A stretch of 64,000 nt of DNA from Capra hircus. Lineage: Eukaryota > Chordata > Mammalia > Artiodactyla > Bovidae. The notes beneath the pieces are model-generated. The model had not been told where the DNA came from, did no database searches, and saw only the letters and a list, made by a program, of their open reading frames with translations. The stretch spans positions 68,193,121 through 68,257,120 of the forward strand of contig NC_030814.1 of NCBI RefSeq assembly GCF_001704415.2, given 5' to 3'. The position numbers and the translations under genes are program-made. The first letter of the stretch is position 1; each line of letters begins with the position of its first letter. Shown here one piece after another: positions 10,683-22,358 of this stretch.

Positions 10683-12135
10683 AGTTCAGTTCAGTCGCTC
10701 AGTCATGTCTGACTCTTTGCGACCCCATGAACTGCAGCATGCCAGGTCTCCTTGCCCATCACCAACTCCGAGTCCGCCCAAACCCATGTCCATTGAGTCG
10801 GTGATGCCATCCAACCATCTCATCCTCCATCATCCCCTTCTCCTCCTGCCCTCAATCTTTCGCAGCATCAGAGTCTTTTCCAATGAGTCAGCTCTTTGCA
10901 TCAGGTGGCCAAAGTATTGGAGTTTCAGCCTCAGCATCAGTCCTTCCAATGAACACCCAGAACTGATCTCCTTTAGGATGGACTGGTTGGATCTCCTTGC
11001 AGTCCAAGGGACTCTAAAGAGTCTTCTCCAACACCACAGTTCAAAAGCATCAGTGTTTTGGCACTCAGGTTTCTTTATAGCCCTACTTTCACATCCATAC
11101 ATGACTACTGGAAAAACCATAGCCTTGACTAAATGGACCTTTGTTGACAAAGTAATGGTCTCTGCTTTTTAATATGCTGTCTAGGTTGGTTATAAGGGTG
11201 GTGTCATCTGCATATCTGAGGTTATTGATATTTCTCCCGGCAGTCTTGATTGCAGCTTGTGCTTCTTCTAGCCCAACTCATGATGTACTCTGCATATAAC
11301 TTAAATAAGCAGGGTGACAATATACAGCCTTGACATACTCCTTTTCCTATTTGGAACCAGTCTTTTGTTCTATGTCCAGTTCTAACTGTTGCTTCCTGAC
11401 CTGCAGATTTCTCAAGAGGCAGATCAGGTGGTCTGGTATTCCCATCTCTTGAAGAATTTTCCACAGTTTATTGTGGAAAAAGCTTTGGCATAGTCAATAA
11501 AGCAGAAATAGATGTTTTTCTGGAACTCTCTTGCTTCTTTGATGATCCAGTGATCGTTGGCAATTTGATCTCTGATTCCTCTGCCTTTTCTAAAACCAGC
11601 TCAAACATCTGGAAGTTCATGGTTCACATACTGCTGAAGCCTGGCTTGGAGAATTTTGAGCATTACTTTACTAGTGTGTGAGATGAGTGCAATTGTGAAG
11701 TAGTTTGAGCATTCTTTGGCATTGTCTTTCTTTGGGACTAGAATGAAGACTGACCTTTTCCAGTCCTGCGGCCACTGCTGAGTTTTCCAAATTTGCTGAC
11801 ATATTGAATGCAGTACTTTCACAGCATCATCTTTGAGGATTTGAAATAGCTCAACTGGAATTCCATCACCTTCACTAGCTTTGTTCGTAGTGATGCTTGC
11901 TAAGGCCTACTTGACTTCACATTTCAGGATGTGGCTCTAGGTGAGTGATCACACCATCGTGATTATCTGGGTTGTGAAGATCTTTTTTGTATAGTTGTTC
12001 TGTGTATTCTTGCTACCTCTTCTTAATATCTCCTTTTAGGTCCATACCGTTTCTGTCCTTTACTGAGCCCATTTTTGCATGAAATGTTTCCCTGGTATCT
12101 TTAATTTTCTTGAAGAGATCTCAAATCTTTCCCAG
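10683..12135 (-). mobile_element. BovB LINE, long antisense arm
   Basis: From the reversed tail (gttcagttcagtcgctc) through the C-terminal reverse transcriptase region (VHLVKAMVFPVVMYGCES) and the thumb and palm segments, to a 5' truncation near 12135. A stretch around 11190 is missing: the sequence jumps from the SRD region directly to the YADD-side text, indicating an internal deletion. Frames are broken throughout. Confidence 0.9.
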
Positions 12136-12460
12136 TCTATCCTTCTCAGACTCTTACAAAATTTGCAGAGGAAAGATCACTCCCAAGCTCATTCTATGAG
12201 ACCACCATCACCTTGATGTCAAAAATCAGACAAAGCTATCTTGACAAGGAGACAAAAAAAGAAAATTACAGGCCAATATCACTGATGCACATAGATGCAA
12301 AAATCCTCAATAAAATGATAGCAAACTGAACTTAACTCATAAAAAGAATCATACACCATGATCAAGGGGATTTATCTCAAGGATGCAAAGATCTTCAATA
12401 TATTCAAACTGATCCCTGTGACACATCAATATTAACAAATTGAAAAATAAAATCATGTGA
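12136..12460 (+). mobile_element. L1 LINE ORF2 fragment, 3' part of the split copy
   Basis: Continues the L1 of 10094-10544 at the next consensus position (ccttctcagactctta, caagctcattctatgag, aaattacaggccaatatc, atgcacatagatgc). The hexamer tctatc occurs at 10539-10544 and 12136-12141, the probable target-site duplication of the inserted BovB structure. Ends near 12460. Confidence 0.88.
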
Positions 12461-12690
12461 TCATCTATTGCTCTTGAATCTCTATTTTATATATCTCACT
12501 CTGATCTTTATTATTTCCTTTATTCTACTGACTTTGAACTTTGTTTATTCTTCTTCTTTAATTCTTCGTATGGTAGGTTAAGGTGTTTGTCTGGGGTTTT
12601 TCTTTTTTTCTAAGGTATTCATCCATTACTGCAAACTTCCCTTGTAGTGTTATTTTTTAAATATAAATTTATTTATTTTAATTGGATGCA
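12461..12690 (-). mobile_element. Old L1 fragment, antisense, with L1 tail snippet
   Basis: Diverged L1 ORF2-like text on the minus strand (tcttctttaattcttcg, gcaaacttcccttgtag), followed by ~35 bp of L1 terminal sequence (aatttatttattttaattgg). Too decayed to assign a subfamily. Confidence 0.55.
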
Positions 12691-13255
12691 AGTCCATGTG
12701 CCTGACACACAGTGAGATCAAACCATACCAAAGCTTCAGAGTTTAGAGTAGAGAAACATTTATTTCAGGCCCATACAAGGAGACAGTTGCCTCATGCCTT
12801 AAAATTCCCAAACTCCCCAAAAGCTTTCAGCAAAGTCCTTTCATAGGAAAGGTGAGAGAGTGGCATGGTTAGTTGTTGCAAACTTCTTGGTGTCAGATTC
12901 TTTTCTCTTGAGGTCTTGTCACAGTAGATCAAGATGTTCCTGTAAATCTCTACCAAAAGAAATGTTATTCCCTGTTATGACAAGAATGAGCAAGTCCCAA
13001 GGCTCAGGTTTTGCCCTCCAAGGTCCAGGCTCTAGCTAAGAGGAAGAGATCCCTGCATGGCCATTTCCTCAAGTACCCAGGCTGGGTCCTTCTTCCAGTT
13101 CCTAGGTCCAACTGAAGACATAGATCTCAGTGGCTATGATGAGGTCTCTGAAACTCTGAAGGGCACAGGCCTTCTTTGGTCAATGGGCCCCCCAGCTCAC
13201 CATCTATCCCTGGGGCCAGAGGGCCTCAAAGACCCATGAAGAAGTCCTAGATTTG
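12691..13255 (-). mobile_element. Probable ERV LTR relic
   Basis: About 560 bp of balanced-composition sequence, unlike the surrounding AT-rich LINE debris. On the minus strand it carries an AATAAA signal (12759-12764) followed by a short R/U5-like segment (gtttctctactctaaactc), as in retroviral LTRs. No internal ERV sequence is seen beside it, which would fit a solo LTR. Family not identified; it could also be another non-LTR repeat. Confidence 0.4.
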
Positions 13256-13384
13256 ATTCTCACTTCACACTTTTTCATGAGGACCACTGTTTGGCTGACC
13301 ATGGGTACAATGTGACTTCTAACTACCATGCTAAGGATCATGCATTAATGGTGCTGTGGTAATGGTTGCAAGGTAATGGTCATG

Positions 13385-15650
13385 AATCTGTCCTATTTCT
13401 ATTATACCATCAGTAATTTTTCTGTGTCACACAGATTTTGGAAAGTTGTGTTTTCATTTTCATTCATCCTGAAGTATTTCTGACTTCCAATTTTTTCTTT
13501 ATTAATCCATTAGTTGGTTAGCATGCTGAGTATCCAAATATTTTTATTTTTTCCATTTTCCCTCATGTAATTGATTTGCACTTTCAAGCTGTTGTTGTTC
13601 AAAAAGTTGCTTGATAAGAATTTCTACCCACTTAAATTTGGTGAGACTTCTTTTGTGGCCTACCATGTGATCTATCCTAGAGACTGTTTCATGTGCACTT
13701 GAAAAGAATGGGCATTTTCCTGTTTCTGGATGGAATGTCCTGTAGATATATCTTCCGTTCAACTGGATTGGCATGTCATCTAACATGTTTCCTTATTGAT
13801 TTTCTGTCTGGATGATCTGACCATTGACATAAGTGGTGAGGGGGTTAAGATCCTCTATGATTATAGTATTATTATTAATTTCTCCTTCTGTCTATTAATA
13901 TTTTACCTATATTTAGGGCTCATATATTAGGTACACATATATTTATGATGTTATATCTTTTTCTTGTATTTTTTTTCTTTATCAGTTTATTGCCCTTCTT
14001 TGTCTTTTGTCATAGACTTTGCTTTAGAATCTATTTTGTGTATTTCTACTCTCCACTTTCCTGTCATTTCCATTTGCATGAAATATCATTTTTCATCTCC
14101 TTGCTTTTAGTCTGTGTGTTTAGGTCTACAGTGAGTCTGCTATGTATAGCATCAGATTATTTTTAATACAATCAGCCACCCTATCTTTCTCTTTTGTTTG
14201 AACATTTTGTTCACTGACACTTAAAGGAATTATTGATTGGTATGTACTTATTGCTGTTTTGTGTCTTGTTTTCTTATTGCTTTTATAGTGCTTTGTTTTT
14301 TCCTTCTTTTATCATCTTCCTTTGTGGTTTGGCTAGTTTTTCAATGTTGTGCTGTGTTTTCTTCTATTTAACTTTGAACATTTATTATAGATTTTTGATT
14401 TGTGGTACTGAAGGGTTCATATATGTGGGTTATAAGTATATCCACTTATTTTAAAGTGATAGCCATTTAAATTCTAACATATTCTAAAAACTCTATATTT
14501 TTTAAATTCTGCCCCCCATGTTTTTGATGTCATATTTTGCATGTTTATGTTCATCCCTTAACTGTTTTTTTGTTTTGTTTTGTTTTGTTTATTCATTTTA
14601 CAATTTTTAGAATTTAAATTTTATATTAGGTGTTTTATGTGGTCAATTCACAGCCTTTACTATTTATTTGCATTTACTAGTGGGATTATTCCTTTCTTAT
14701 AATACTTCTTATTGTAGTCTTTTCTTTTCCACTTAAAGAATACCCTTTAACAGTTCTTATAATGTTGAAATAGTATTGATTAATTCTTTTAGTTTTTGCT
14801 TATCTGGCATCCATTTATCTCTCCTTCAAAATGATAACCTTGCTGAGCAGAATATCTAAGTTTGCAAATTTTTCCATTTCATCGCTTAAAACATATCATG
14901 CCATTACCTTCTCACCTGCAAAGTTTCTGCTAAAAATCAGCTGTTAGTTTTATTAGAGTGTCCTTGTATGTGACTGTTTTGTTTTGTTTTGCTACCTTTA
15001 GAATTCTCTATCTTTACCTTTTTAAAGTTTTAATTATGACCAATCTTGTTGTGTGTCTGTTTGGGTTCATCTCATTTAGGAAACTTTGTGCTTCCTGTAC
15101 CTGAAAATCCATGTCTTTCTTCAGGTTTGGGTAATTCTCAGCCATAATTTTATCAGATACACTTTTGTTCCCTTTCTCTCTCTCTTCTCCTGAGACCACT
15201 ACAATGTGAGTGTTAGTATGCTTGATGCCCCAGAGACCCCTTAAACTATTCTAATTTTTAAAAAAATTTAGTTTATTCTTGTTTGTGGATTGGGTGATTT
15301 CCATTTTTCTCTCTTCCAGATTGCTTATGCATTTTTCTGAATCATTTAATCTGCTATTAATTTATTCTCATATATATTTCATTTAAGTTATTGTACTCTT
15401 CAGCCTTGTCTTTTAACATTTCCTTGTTCCTTGTTTAAATCCTAACTGTGTTCATATATTTTTTCCCATGTTCAGTTGCTTTCCATTCTGTATGTGGTGA
15501 GTTATTTATCTGCAAGTTTTTTAAATTATTCTTTCATTTGAAACATATTCCTCTATTTTCTCATTTTAATTCTCATTGTCTCTGCAATTAGGTAAAACAG
15601 TTACTCTTGTGGGTCTTAAAAATGTGTCCTTTCCAAGACCCAGATAGTAA
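13385..15650 (-). mobile_element. Ancient mammalian L1 (L1M-type), antisense
   Basis: Long T-rich text whose minus strand matches old L1: the tcttttgtggcctaccatg, cctgtagatatatcttcc and tattgattttctgtctgg region of ORF2, then the gataaccttgctgagcag, agtttctgctaaaaatc and ttgggttcatctcattta region. Heavily mutated, with no usable frame. Small stop-free stretches inside (for example 13544-13786 on the minus strand) are fossil ORF2. Confidence 0.75.
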
Positions 15651-15672
15651 TTTCCCTATATAGCTACCATGT

Positions 15673-15885
15673 GGGCTTCCCTGGTGGCTCAGTGGTAAAG
15701 AATCTGCCTGCCAATGCAAGAGACACAGGTTTCATCCCTGGGTTGGGAAGATCCCCTGGAGAAGGAAAAGCAACCCACTCCAGTATTCTTGCATAGGAAA
15801 TTCCATGGATAGGAGATCCTGGCAGGCTACAGTCCCTGGGGTTGCAAAAGAGTCGGACATGACTTAGTGACTAAACGAGTCAGCA
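15673..15885 (+). mobile_element. Bov-tA SINE
   Basis: Full tRNA head (gggcttccctggtggctcag) plus Bov-A body, ending at tagtgactaaacgag. Close to the young consensus. Confidence 0.93.
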
Positions 15886-15934
15886 TCTACATTGTGGCTT
15901 TGTTTGGGGAGCTGGATCTGAAGTGAGCATGAAT

Positions 15935-16482
15935 CATATATTTGTGTCCGACTCTTTGTGACCCCATGGGCTAAAGCATGCCAGGCTTTTCTGTCCTTCA
16001 TCATCTTCCGGGAGTTTGCTTAGACTCATGTCCATGGAGTAGATGATACCATCCCACCATTTCATCCTCCATCATCCCCTTCTCATTCCCTCCTCCTGCC
16101 TTCAATCTTTCCCAGCATTAGGGTCTTTTCTGATGAGTTGGTTGTTTGGATCAGGTGGCCAAAATATTGGAGTTTCAGCTTCAGCATCAGTCCTTCCAAA
16201 GAATATTCAGGACTGATTTCCTTTTGGATTGATTGGTTTGATCTCCTTGCCATCCAACGGACTCTCAAGATTCTTCTTCAACACCACAGTTTGAAAGCAT
16301 CATTTCTTCAATGCGCAGCCTTTTTTATGGTCTACCTCTCACATCCATACATGACTACTGGGAAATCCACAGCTTTGACTATATGGGCCTTTGTTTGCAA
16401 AGTAGTATCTCTGCTTTTTAACATGCTATCTAGTTTTGTCATAGCTTTTTTTCCAAGGAGCAGGCATCTTTTAATTTCATGT
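15935..16482 (-). mobile_element. BovB LINE 3' fragment
   Basis: Reverse orientation BovB from near its 3' end (tgtccgactctttgtgac) to the GRKAMTKLDS-type segment. 5'-truncated near 16482. Diverged (YSLEGLMLKLKLQYFGHL is readable on the minus strand at 16083-16268). Confidence 0.9.
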
Positions 16483-16975
16483 AGTGATATGTGCACTGGC
16501 AAAGGCTGTCTCCATCCTTTCTGAGGCAAGGTTGAACTAATTCCATTATCTCTAAGTTTGTGCACTCTCCTTGGTATTGGAAGAATCTGCCCTAGTGGAG
16601 AGCAATGCTGAAGCCAGATAGGCTAGAGCAAATACCTATTGCTCCCTGGGGTGTGTGCACTAGGGCCATTCATGCAAGCTGGTCAGAGTTCCAAGCAGTT
16701 TTTAATCTGCTGCCTCAGCAAGCCCTGTGTCTTGAAGTAAACAAGCCTGTGTGCACACTCTTCAAGCGTTGAACCTTAATTTCCTATAGCTTTCTGGTAA
16801 GTCCCACTGATTTTCAAGCCAGCTATCCTGAAGCTGAGTTTCCGAATATGTGACTTGAACTCATCACTCCCCAGAGAAAACCCACGAGCCTGTGATATCC
16901 CCATCTTTCTCTGTGTCCCCTGCTAAGGGTGTAGGCCCTGGCCAGATTGCTTCTCCTCCCTTTCTACTCAAATCT
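16483..16975. other. Unassigned, probably repeat-derived
   Basis: Moderately GC-richer stretch (16500-16970) between BovB and L1 debris. It may be the 5' UTR of the old antisense L1 or an LTR. I see no gene. Confidence 0.35.
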
Positions 16976-17414
16976 ATGTCTAGTGTTGACATAATCCCTC
17001 AATTTTTATTTGTTTGGGAAGGACTTCTTTCCCTTATTTTTGAAAAAAATTTTTTTTTTGCTCATATGTTTTTGATTGCTGGTTTGTTTCTATCAGCACT
17101 TTAAATGTATAATTTCACTCCCTCCTTGCTATTTCTGCTAATAAATCCATTATTAGTCTTGCAGGGACTCTCTTGTACTTAACAAGTAATATTTCTCTTG
17201 CTCCTTTTAAAAGTCTGTGTTGAAATTTCAACAATTTGTTTACAATGTGTTTTGATTTAGGGTTTTTTTTTAAAATTTCTTTTGTTATTTTTAGACTTTA
17301 TGAATCTTGATGTCCATTTTCCATCCAGATTTGTAAAGTTTTCTAGCATTATTTCTTTAAATAAAATTTCCAGTTCTTTCTTTTTCCATTTGTTTCCTGG
17401 GATACCATTGTCTT
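16976..17414 (-). mobile_element. Old L1 relic, antisense, part 1
   Basis: Minus-strand old L1 text (ctttttaatgt-type region, aaatccattattagtcttgc, tttctttaaataaaattt). It resembles the segment also present at about 14900-15200, so it is a second copy of the same part of an old L1. Confidence 0.6.
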
Positions 17415-17990
17415 AATCTGTTCAGTATGTTATACCAGAATACCATAGGCAAGGTGGCTTGTAAATACTGCTGCTACTGCTAAGTTGCTTCAGTCGTGTC
17501 CAACTCTGTGCATCCTCATAGATGGCAGCCCACCAGGCTCCCCCATCCCTGGAATTCTCCAGGCAAGAATACTGGAGTGGATTGCCATTTCCTTTTCCAA
17601 TGCCTGAAAGTGAAAAGTGAAAGTGAAGTCGCTCAGTCATGTTCGACTCTTAGCGACCCCGTGGACTGAAGCCTACCAGGCTCCTCCATCCATGGGATTT
17701 TCCAGGCAAGAGTACTGGAGTGGGGTGCCATTACCTTCTCTGGCTTATAAATAAGATACATTTATTTTTCTGTTTCTAGAGATTATAAGTCCAAGATAAA
17801 GGTGCCAGAAGATTTGGTGTCTGGTAAGAGCCCACTTCTCTTGTTTAAAGATATCAATTTAATTTATGAGGATTCTGCCTTCATGATTTATCACCTCCGC
17901 AAAGTCCCACCTTTAAGTACTATCACACTGGGAATTAAGTTTCCACATATGCATTTTAGGGTACACATCTGTTCAGCATCCATAATGCAT
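17415..17990. mobile_element. Ancient interspersed repeat (family not named)
   Basis: Carries the pattern taccagaataccatagg, ggtggcttataaat, ataaaggtgccagaag, atttggtgtctggtaag and tatcacctccgcaaagtc, which I recognise as a widespread old mammalian repeat, but I cannot name the family reliably from memory. It is split by a BOV-A2 SINE. Confidence 0.55.
17468..17741 (-). mobile_element. BOV-A2 SINE
   Basis: Two Bov-A monomers with the aaagtgaaaagtgaaagtg linker and an imperfect (CTG)n/(CTA) tail at the left. Flanked by ggcttgtaaata (17456-17467) and ggcttataaata (17742-17753), a 12 bp target-site duplication with one mismatch. Confidence 0.95.
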
Positions 17991-18650
17991 ACACTGGTTC
18001 TCATGATTGTGCCATTTCAGTTCTGTAGCCTTTTTCTCTCTTTTTTATTAATTTTTATTTTGATTATCTGACTACATGATTTTCAGTAACTTGTCTTTGA
18101 GTTCACCAATTCTTTCTTCTGCTTAAGTATTATACTGAAACTCTCAACTGAATTTTTCACTTGTATTATTGTATACTTGAGTTCCAGAACTTGTTTGCTT
18201 GCTTTTTTATAGTTCCTATCTCACTGATATTATTTTTTTCTGGTACAGTTTTCCTGATTCTCTGGTTGTTATCTGTCTTTTCTTCTATCTCACTGAGCTT
18301 TTCAAATAATCATTATTTTAAATTCTTTGTCAGGCAAATCACAGATCTCCATTTTGGGGCAGGGTTAGTTACTAGAAATTTATTTCTCCAGTAGTATCAT
18401 ATTTTCCTGATTCTTTGTGTTCCTTGTAGCTTTCTTTATGTTAATGTTTGAGTATTTGAAGAAGCTGCCTGTTCCAGTTTTACAGAGAAAAGCCTTCAGC
18501 AATAACTCTTTATAGAGATTCTGCAAATCTCTCAGACATTTCTCAGACATCTCAGTGCATACTTCACTACTCTCCCTCAAGTTTCAGGGTTTTGCAACTT
18601 CTTCCAATCTCGTTGAGCTATATTGACTATCATAACCTTTTCTCCCTCTT
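17991..18650 (-). mobile_element. Old L1 relic, antisense, part 2
   Basis: T-rich minus-strand L1-like text (ttttattaatttttattttg, gagttcaccaattctttctt, tctatctcactgagctt) continuing the interrupted relic. No coding potential. Confidence 0.5.
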
Positions 18651-18878
18651 TATCTAGGAGATAAATGGAATGCTGGCAGGCTGGGTGCAAGCCTCATTGC
18701 TCTTTCCTCTCCTGAAAGAATCATGCACCATTTTTCAATATTCCAGAGACATGCAAATGTCTGAGATCCATCTACGCCTATTCTTTAGAGTGATGCAATG
18801 AAATGCTGAGAAACTTGGTATGAGATTTTCTTCCCTTTTTAGGAAGAATTCTCAGAATTGCACACCTCTTCTCAAACC

Positions 18879-19080
18879 AGGCCTTTCCTGGTGGCTTAGA
18901 TGGTAAAGAATCTGTCTGAAATGTCGGAGACCAGGATTCAATCCTTGGATGGGGGAACATCCTCTGGATAAGGGAATGACTACCCACTCCAGTATTCTTG
19001 CTTGAAGAATTCCAAGGAAAGAGGAGCCTCTTGGGCTACAGTCCATGGGGTCACAAAGAGTCAGACACTACTGAGTGACT
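18879..19080 (+). mobile_element. Bov-tA SINE
   Basis: tRNA head (ggcctttcctggtggctta, gatggtaaagaatctg) and Bov-A body ending cactactgagtgactg. Moderately diverged. Confidence 0.9.
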
Positions 19081-19998
19081 GCCCTTTTACTTTTTTAATC
19101 CTACAGTATCTTGCAGACTGCTGTTAGGCCCCATATTTTGTCTTTGCTTTTAGCTTGGACCTAGCACCTAAACTATGCTGGATGTCTTAGTCCTCCTAGT
19201 GAAGTTTAAGCAGAAATTGGTCCCTTGGGTTGTGATCCAAAGGCTGGGATGTATGATGAGTATTTCTTTCACTTTTCTCTGAGGGCCAAGTTGTAGACAG
19301 GATATGTGTAAAAATTTAAAGCTCCTATGTCAGTTTTTCTTCTTGGGATGCCCTCTAAATTATCTTGCTAGTTTGCACATCTATTTTATGCACTGGGCTG
19401 GATCACATCCCAGATTACTGCAGCTACTAGACTTCTGGGTTCATTTGCACTAAGATCACAACAATTGTCTAATTATGTGAGACCTCTTTAGCAAGCAGTG
19501 GCAAAGCTGTTGGTTTTCACTGCCTTGTTTCACTGTCCTTTTTGAACAACCACTCAAAGTAGCTGAAGGTGGGCAATGGACACAGCCTGGATCAAAACAC
19601 CACAAACAAGCTATTCTTACACAGATTTTAGTAGTTTTCATGAACAAACACTTGTAAACTTGTTGTATAATCTTCAATCATGTAACAGAGCAGTGAAATA
19701 GTGCATTTTGTGCTCTTTTGTTGATTATTAGGGGAGAGAATTTGCCCAGCAACTCACTTCTTATGATCAAAAATTAGAAAAGCATCTCTTCAGTTTAGTT
19801 TGCAAACCCAAGATCATGTTCCTCAGGGATTCTGGAGGCAAGCCATGGTTTCAGTAAGATTCACAACCATATTTCAGATCTCCAGAAAGGATGGTGGATA
19901 GGAGGCTGGGCATGGGGAAACTCAATTTACTTCAAATGTCTACTAGATAGTCAAGTATTAAAAAAGCATCTTTTTTTTTCAGTTTTTTAATTTAAAAG
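19081..19998. other. Intergenic DNA, nothing recognised
   Basis: No supported gene or named repeat. The short minus-strand open frame at 19456-19677 has no recognisable similarity. Confidence 0.4.
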
Positions 19999-20331
19999 AT
20001 ATGCTATGTTGGCAAGGCACTTTCAATTATTAAAACTGGAAACTCTCATTGTCCTAGTTCCCAAAGTAGCTTACAAACTCTTTGAGATAAATGATATAAA
20101 AAATGAAATCAATAAACAAACTTTCCTATCTCTTATAGGAACTTTCGTATCTCTTATTATGATTTTTTCCTATCCTTTTGTTTATTGATTTCCTATCTCT
20201 TATAGGAAAGCTTGTTTATTGATTTCATTTTCATATCATTTATCTCAAAGAGTTTGTAAGCTACTTTGGGAACTAGGGCAATGAGAGTTTCCAGTTTTAA
20301 TAATAGAAAGTGCCTTGCCAACATAGCATAT
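19999..20331. repeat. Long inverted repeat, 130 bp arms, ~96% identical
   Basis: Left arm 19999-20129 and right arm 20202-20331 are reverse complements, differing by about four substitutions and a 1 bp indel. The 72 bp spacer is itself repetitive: the 16-mer cctatctcttatagga occurs at 20125-20140 and again at 20192-20207, and tttgtttattgattt is also repeated. The arms do not look like any SINE, LINE or LTR I recognise. As RNA or single-stranded DNA the locus could form a very stable hairpin. A Bov-tA lies 4 bp beyond the right arm. Confidence 0.93.
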
Positions 20332-20335
20332 AGAT

Positions 20336-20535
20336 GGGCTTCCCTGGTGGCTCAGAGGTTAAAGCATCTGCCTCCAATGCGGGAGACCTGGGTTCAATTC
20401 CTGGGTCGGGAAGATCCCCTGGAGAATGAAATGGCAACCCATTCCAGTATTCTTGCCCGGAGAATCCCATGGACGGAGGAGCCTGGTAGACTACAGTCCA
20501 CGGGGTCAGAAAGAGTCAGGCACAACTGAGTGACT
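20336..20535 (+). mobile_element. Bov-tA SINE beside the inverted repeat
   Basis: Well preserved tRNA head (gggcttccctggtggctcag) and body ending gcacaactgagtgact. No obvious target-site duplication is found. Immediately beyond it, cctataagagata (20545-20557) is the reverse complement of a motif inside the palindrome spacer. Confidence 0.93.
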
Positions 20536-21364
20536 TCCCCACCACCTATAAGAGATAATGACATAAATGAGACAAAACAGTATCTGAGAAAGTGTAAGAA
20601 ATGTTCATTGTATATTTGTGGAGTCTAAGTTCTTTCAATAACATGTTGAAAGAACATGGGATTATGCAAGGCATAAAAAACAGCATGTACTAATGTAAAC
20701 TGAAAATTTGAAAATTGGATTAATGCAAATTGAAAACTTGAAAAGCTACCCATGTTTAAGCTTTTGATTCAAGAAGTGTATAAAATTCATTTAAAGAATA
20801 GCTATTGACAAATGCATATACAGTGTCCATCATGTTCCAAATCAATTTCAAAAAATCAAATTATTTTGGTATATTTATTTCAAGTTGATACATTATAGAT
20901 ACATCAAATGTGTAACATACATTATAGATGCATTGAAGCTCTGTGTCCTCTTTGATCATCTCCCCTCAGTGTTCTCAGAGAGAGCACTTTCCTTATAGAA
21001 GTTATGCACCTTACTTGTCATTTACAAAATAGTTTTATTGTATGCATGTGTCCAAATTTAATATTTAACAGAGGTTTTTACTAAATGGTATCACACTGGT
21101 CATTTTGTAATGTATCTTTCTCCTTAACTTTATTTTAAAAATATTTTAAATAAATCAGTATTAATATTGGTTATTGATGTATCTACTTTATTTTATTAAA
21201 TATTTAGGCTTCTTCTTTATTTTTCATGGCTATAATAGTGTTTATGATGTATATTTTTGTATAATCTTCTTAGAAGTCTTAAGTTAGTAATAACTTCTTC
21301 AAATTTATGAGAGTACTGAATTCTCCTCTGGAAGGGTTGCACTAATTTCCTCTCTCCTTTTCTC
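20536..21364. other. Intergenic DNA, nothing recognised
   Basis: AT-rich sequence without a supported gene. The text near 20690-20745 holds small local direct repeats (aaattgaaaacttgaaaa type). Confidence 0.4.
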
Positions 21365-21460
21365 TCTTTCATTTATTTATTCATTCAGCAGATATTAATA
21401 AGTATGTATTACATGTCAGTCATAGTGCTGTGCTAGGGGAAAACAATAAAATAAACCCAT
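21365..21460 (-). mobile_element. L2 LINE 3'-end relic
   Basis: Pattern catttatttattcattcagca, agatattaataagtatg, catagtgctgtgctagg matches the reversed L2 3' end (tail plus the 'common to many mammals' last segment). Old and short. Confidence 0.55.
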
Positions 21461-21655
21461 TTGCCTATCAAGTATAAAACAACATAATATCATTATGTTA
21501 GAAGCTGATGTGTGTAATGAAAGCAGAAAAAAGAAAGGGAGGTAGGTGAGGATTAAGGGGAGACAGTATTGCACTTATAAGTACAGGGGTGGGTCAATCG
21601 TAATGGACAATGTTGTGCGCTGGAGTAAAAACAACTTCAACTTATCATTGACTTT

Positions 21656-21825
21656 TTTTAAAATATAAATTTATTTATTTTAATTGGATGTTAATTACTT
21701 TACAATATTGCATTGGTTTTGCCATACATCAACATGAATCTGCTGCAAGTATGCACGTGTTTCCCATCCTGAACCCCCCTCCCTCCTCCCTCCCTGTACC
21801 ATCCCTCTGGGTCATCCCAGTGCAC
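21656..21825 (-). mobile_element. L1 3' UTR insertion with target-site duplication
   Basis: 170 bp, severely 5'-truncated L1 end in reverse orientation: T-rich tail, ttgccatacatcaacatg, cccctccctcctccctcc and ccatccctctgggtcatcc. Flanked by cattgacttt at 21646-21655 and 21826-21835, a perfect 10 bp duplication. Confidence 0.95.
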
Positions 21826-22007
21826 CATTGACTTTCAACAAACAAGTGTGTATGAGGTACCCACACTCTGAGTGTGTTCAGTGGGACTGGGGCTTTGCTC
21901 ACCAAAAATCTGTCAGGGACTCAGGATGACAGAGCTCTTCATTGACTATTTTGACATTTTATTTTATTGAATCCTTTTATATTTGTGGTTATAGAAGAAC
22001 CTTTATT

Positions 22008-22200
22008 GTTTTTTAGTCACTAAATCTTGTCTGACTCTTTTGTGACCCCATGAACTGTAGCCCACCAGGCTCCTCTGTCCATGGGATTTCCCAGCAAGAA
22101 TACTGAAGTGGATTGCCATTTCCTTTTCCAGGAGGTCTTCCTGACTTAAGAATCCATCCCGCAACTCCTTTCTTGGTAGTCTGATTCCTTACCACTGATT
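22008..22200 (-). mobile_element. Bov-tA SINE, antisense, diverged
   Basis: Reversed Bov-A body (ttttgtgaccccatgaactg, ccaccaggctcctctgtcc) followed by a degraded tRNA-derived part with a local duplication of gattccttacc. Confidence 0.85.
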
Positions 22201-22358
22201 CCTTACCTTAATTGAGGTAAAATGTGCACAAAACATTCATATGTACAGCTCATTAATGATGTCATCATATTAATTAAAATTTATTGAGAGAGAATTTCAC
22301 AACTTGATGTATTCAAATATATTAACTCTCTACCTGTGATTTTTAAAGATTTATTTTA

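Noticed and set aside
13945..14454. Hydrophobic open frames resembling membrane proteins
   Set aside because: Poly-F/L/I/V translations arise from T-rich antisense old L1 sequence. No start context or conservation is visible.
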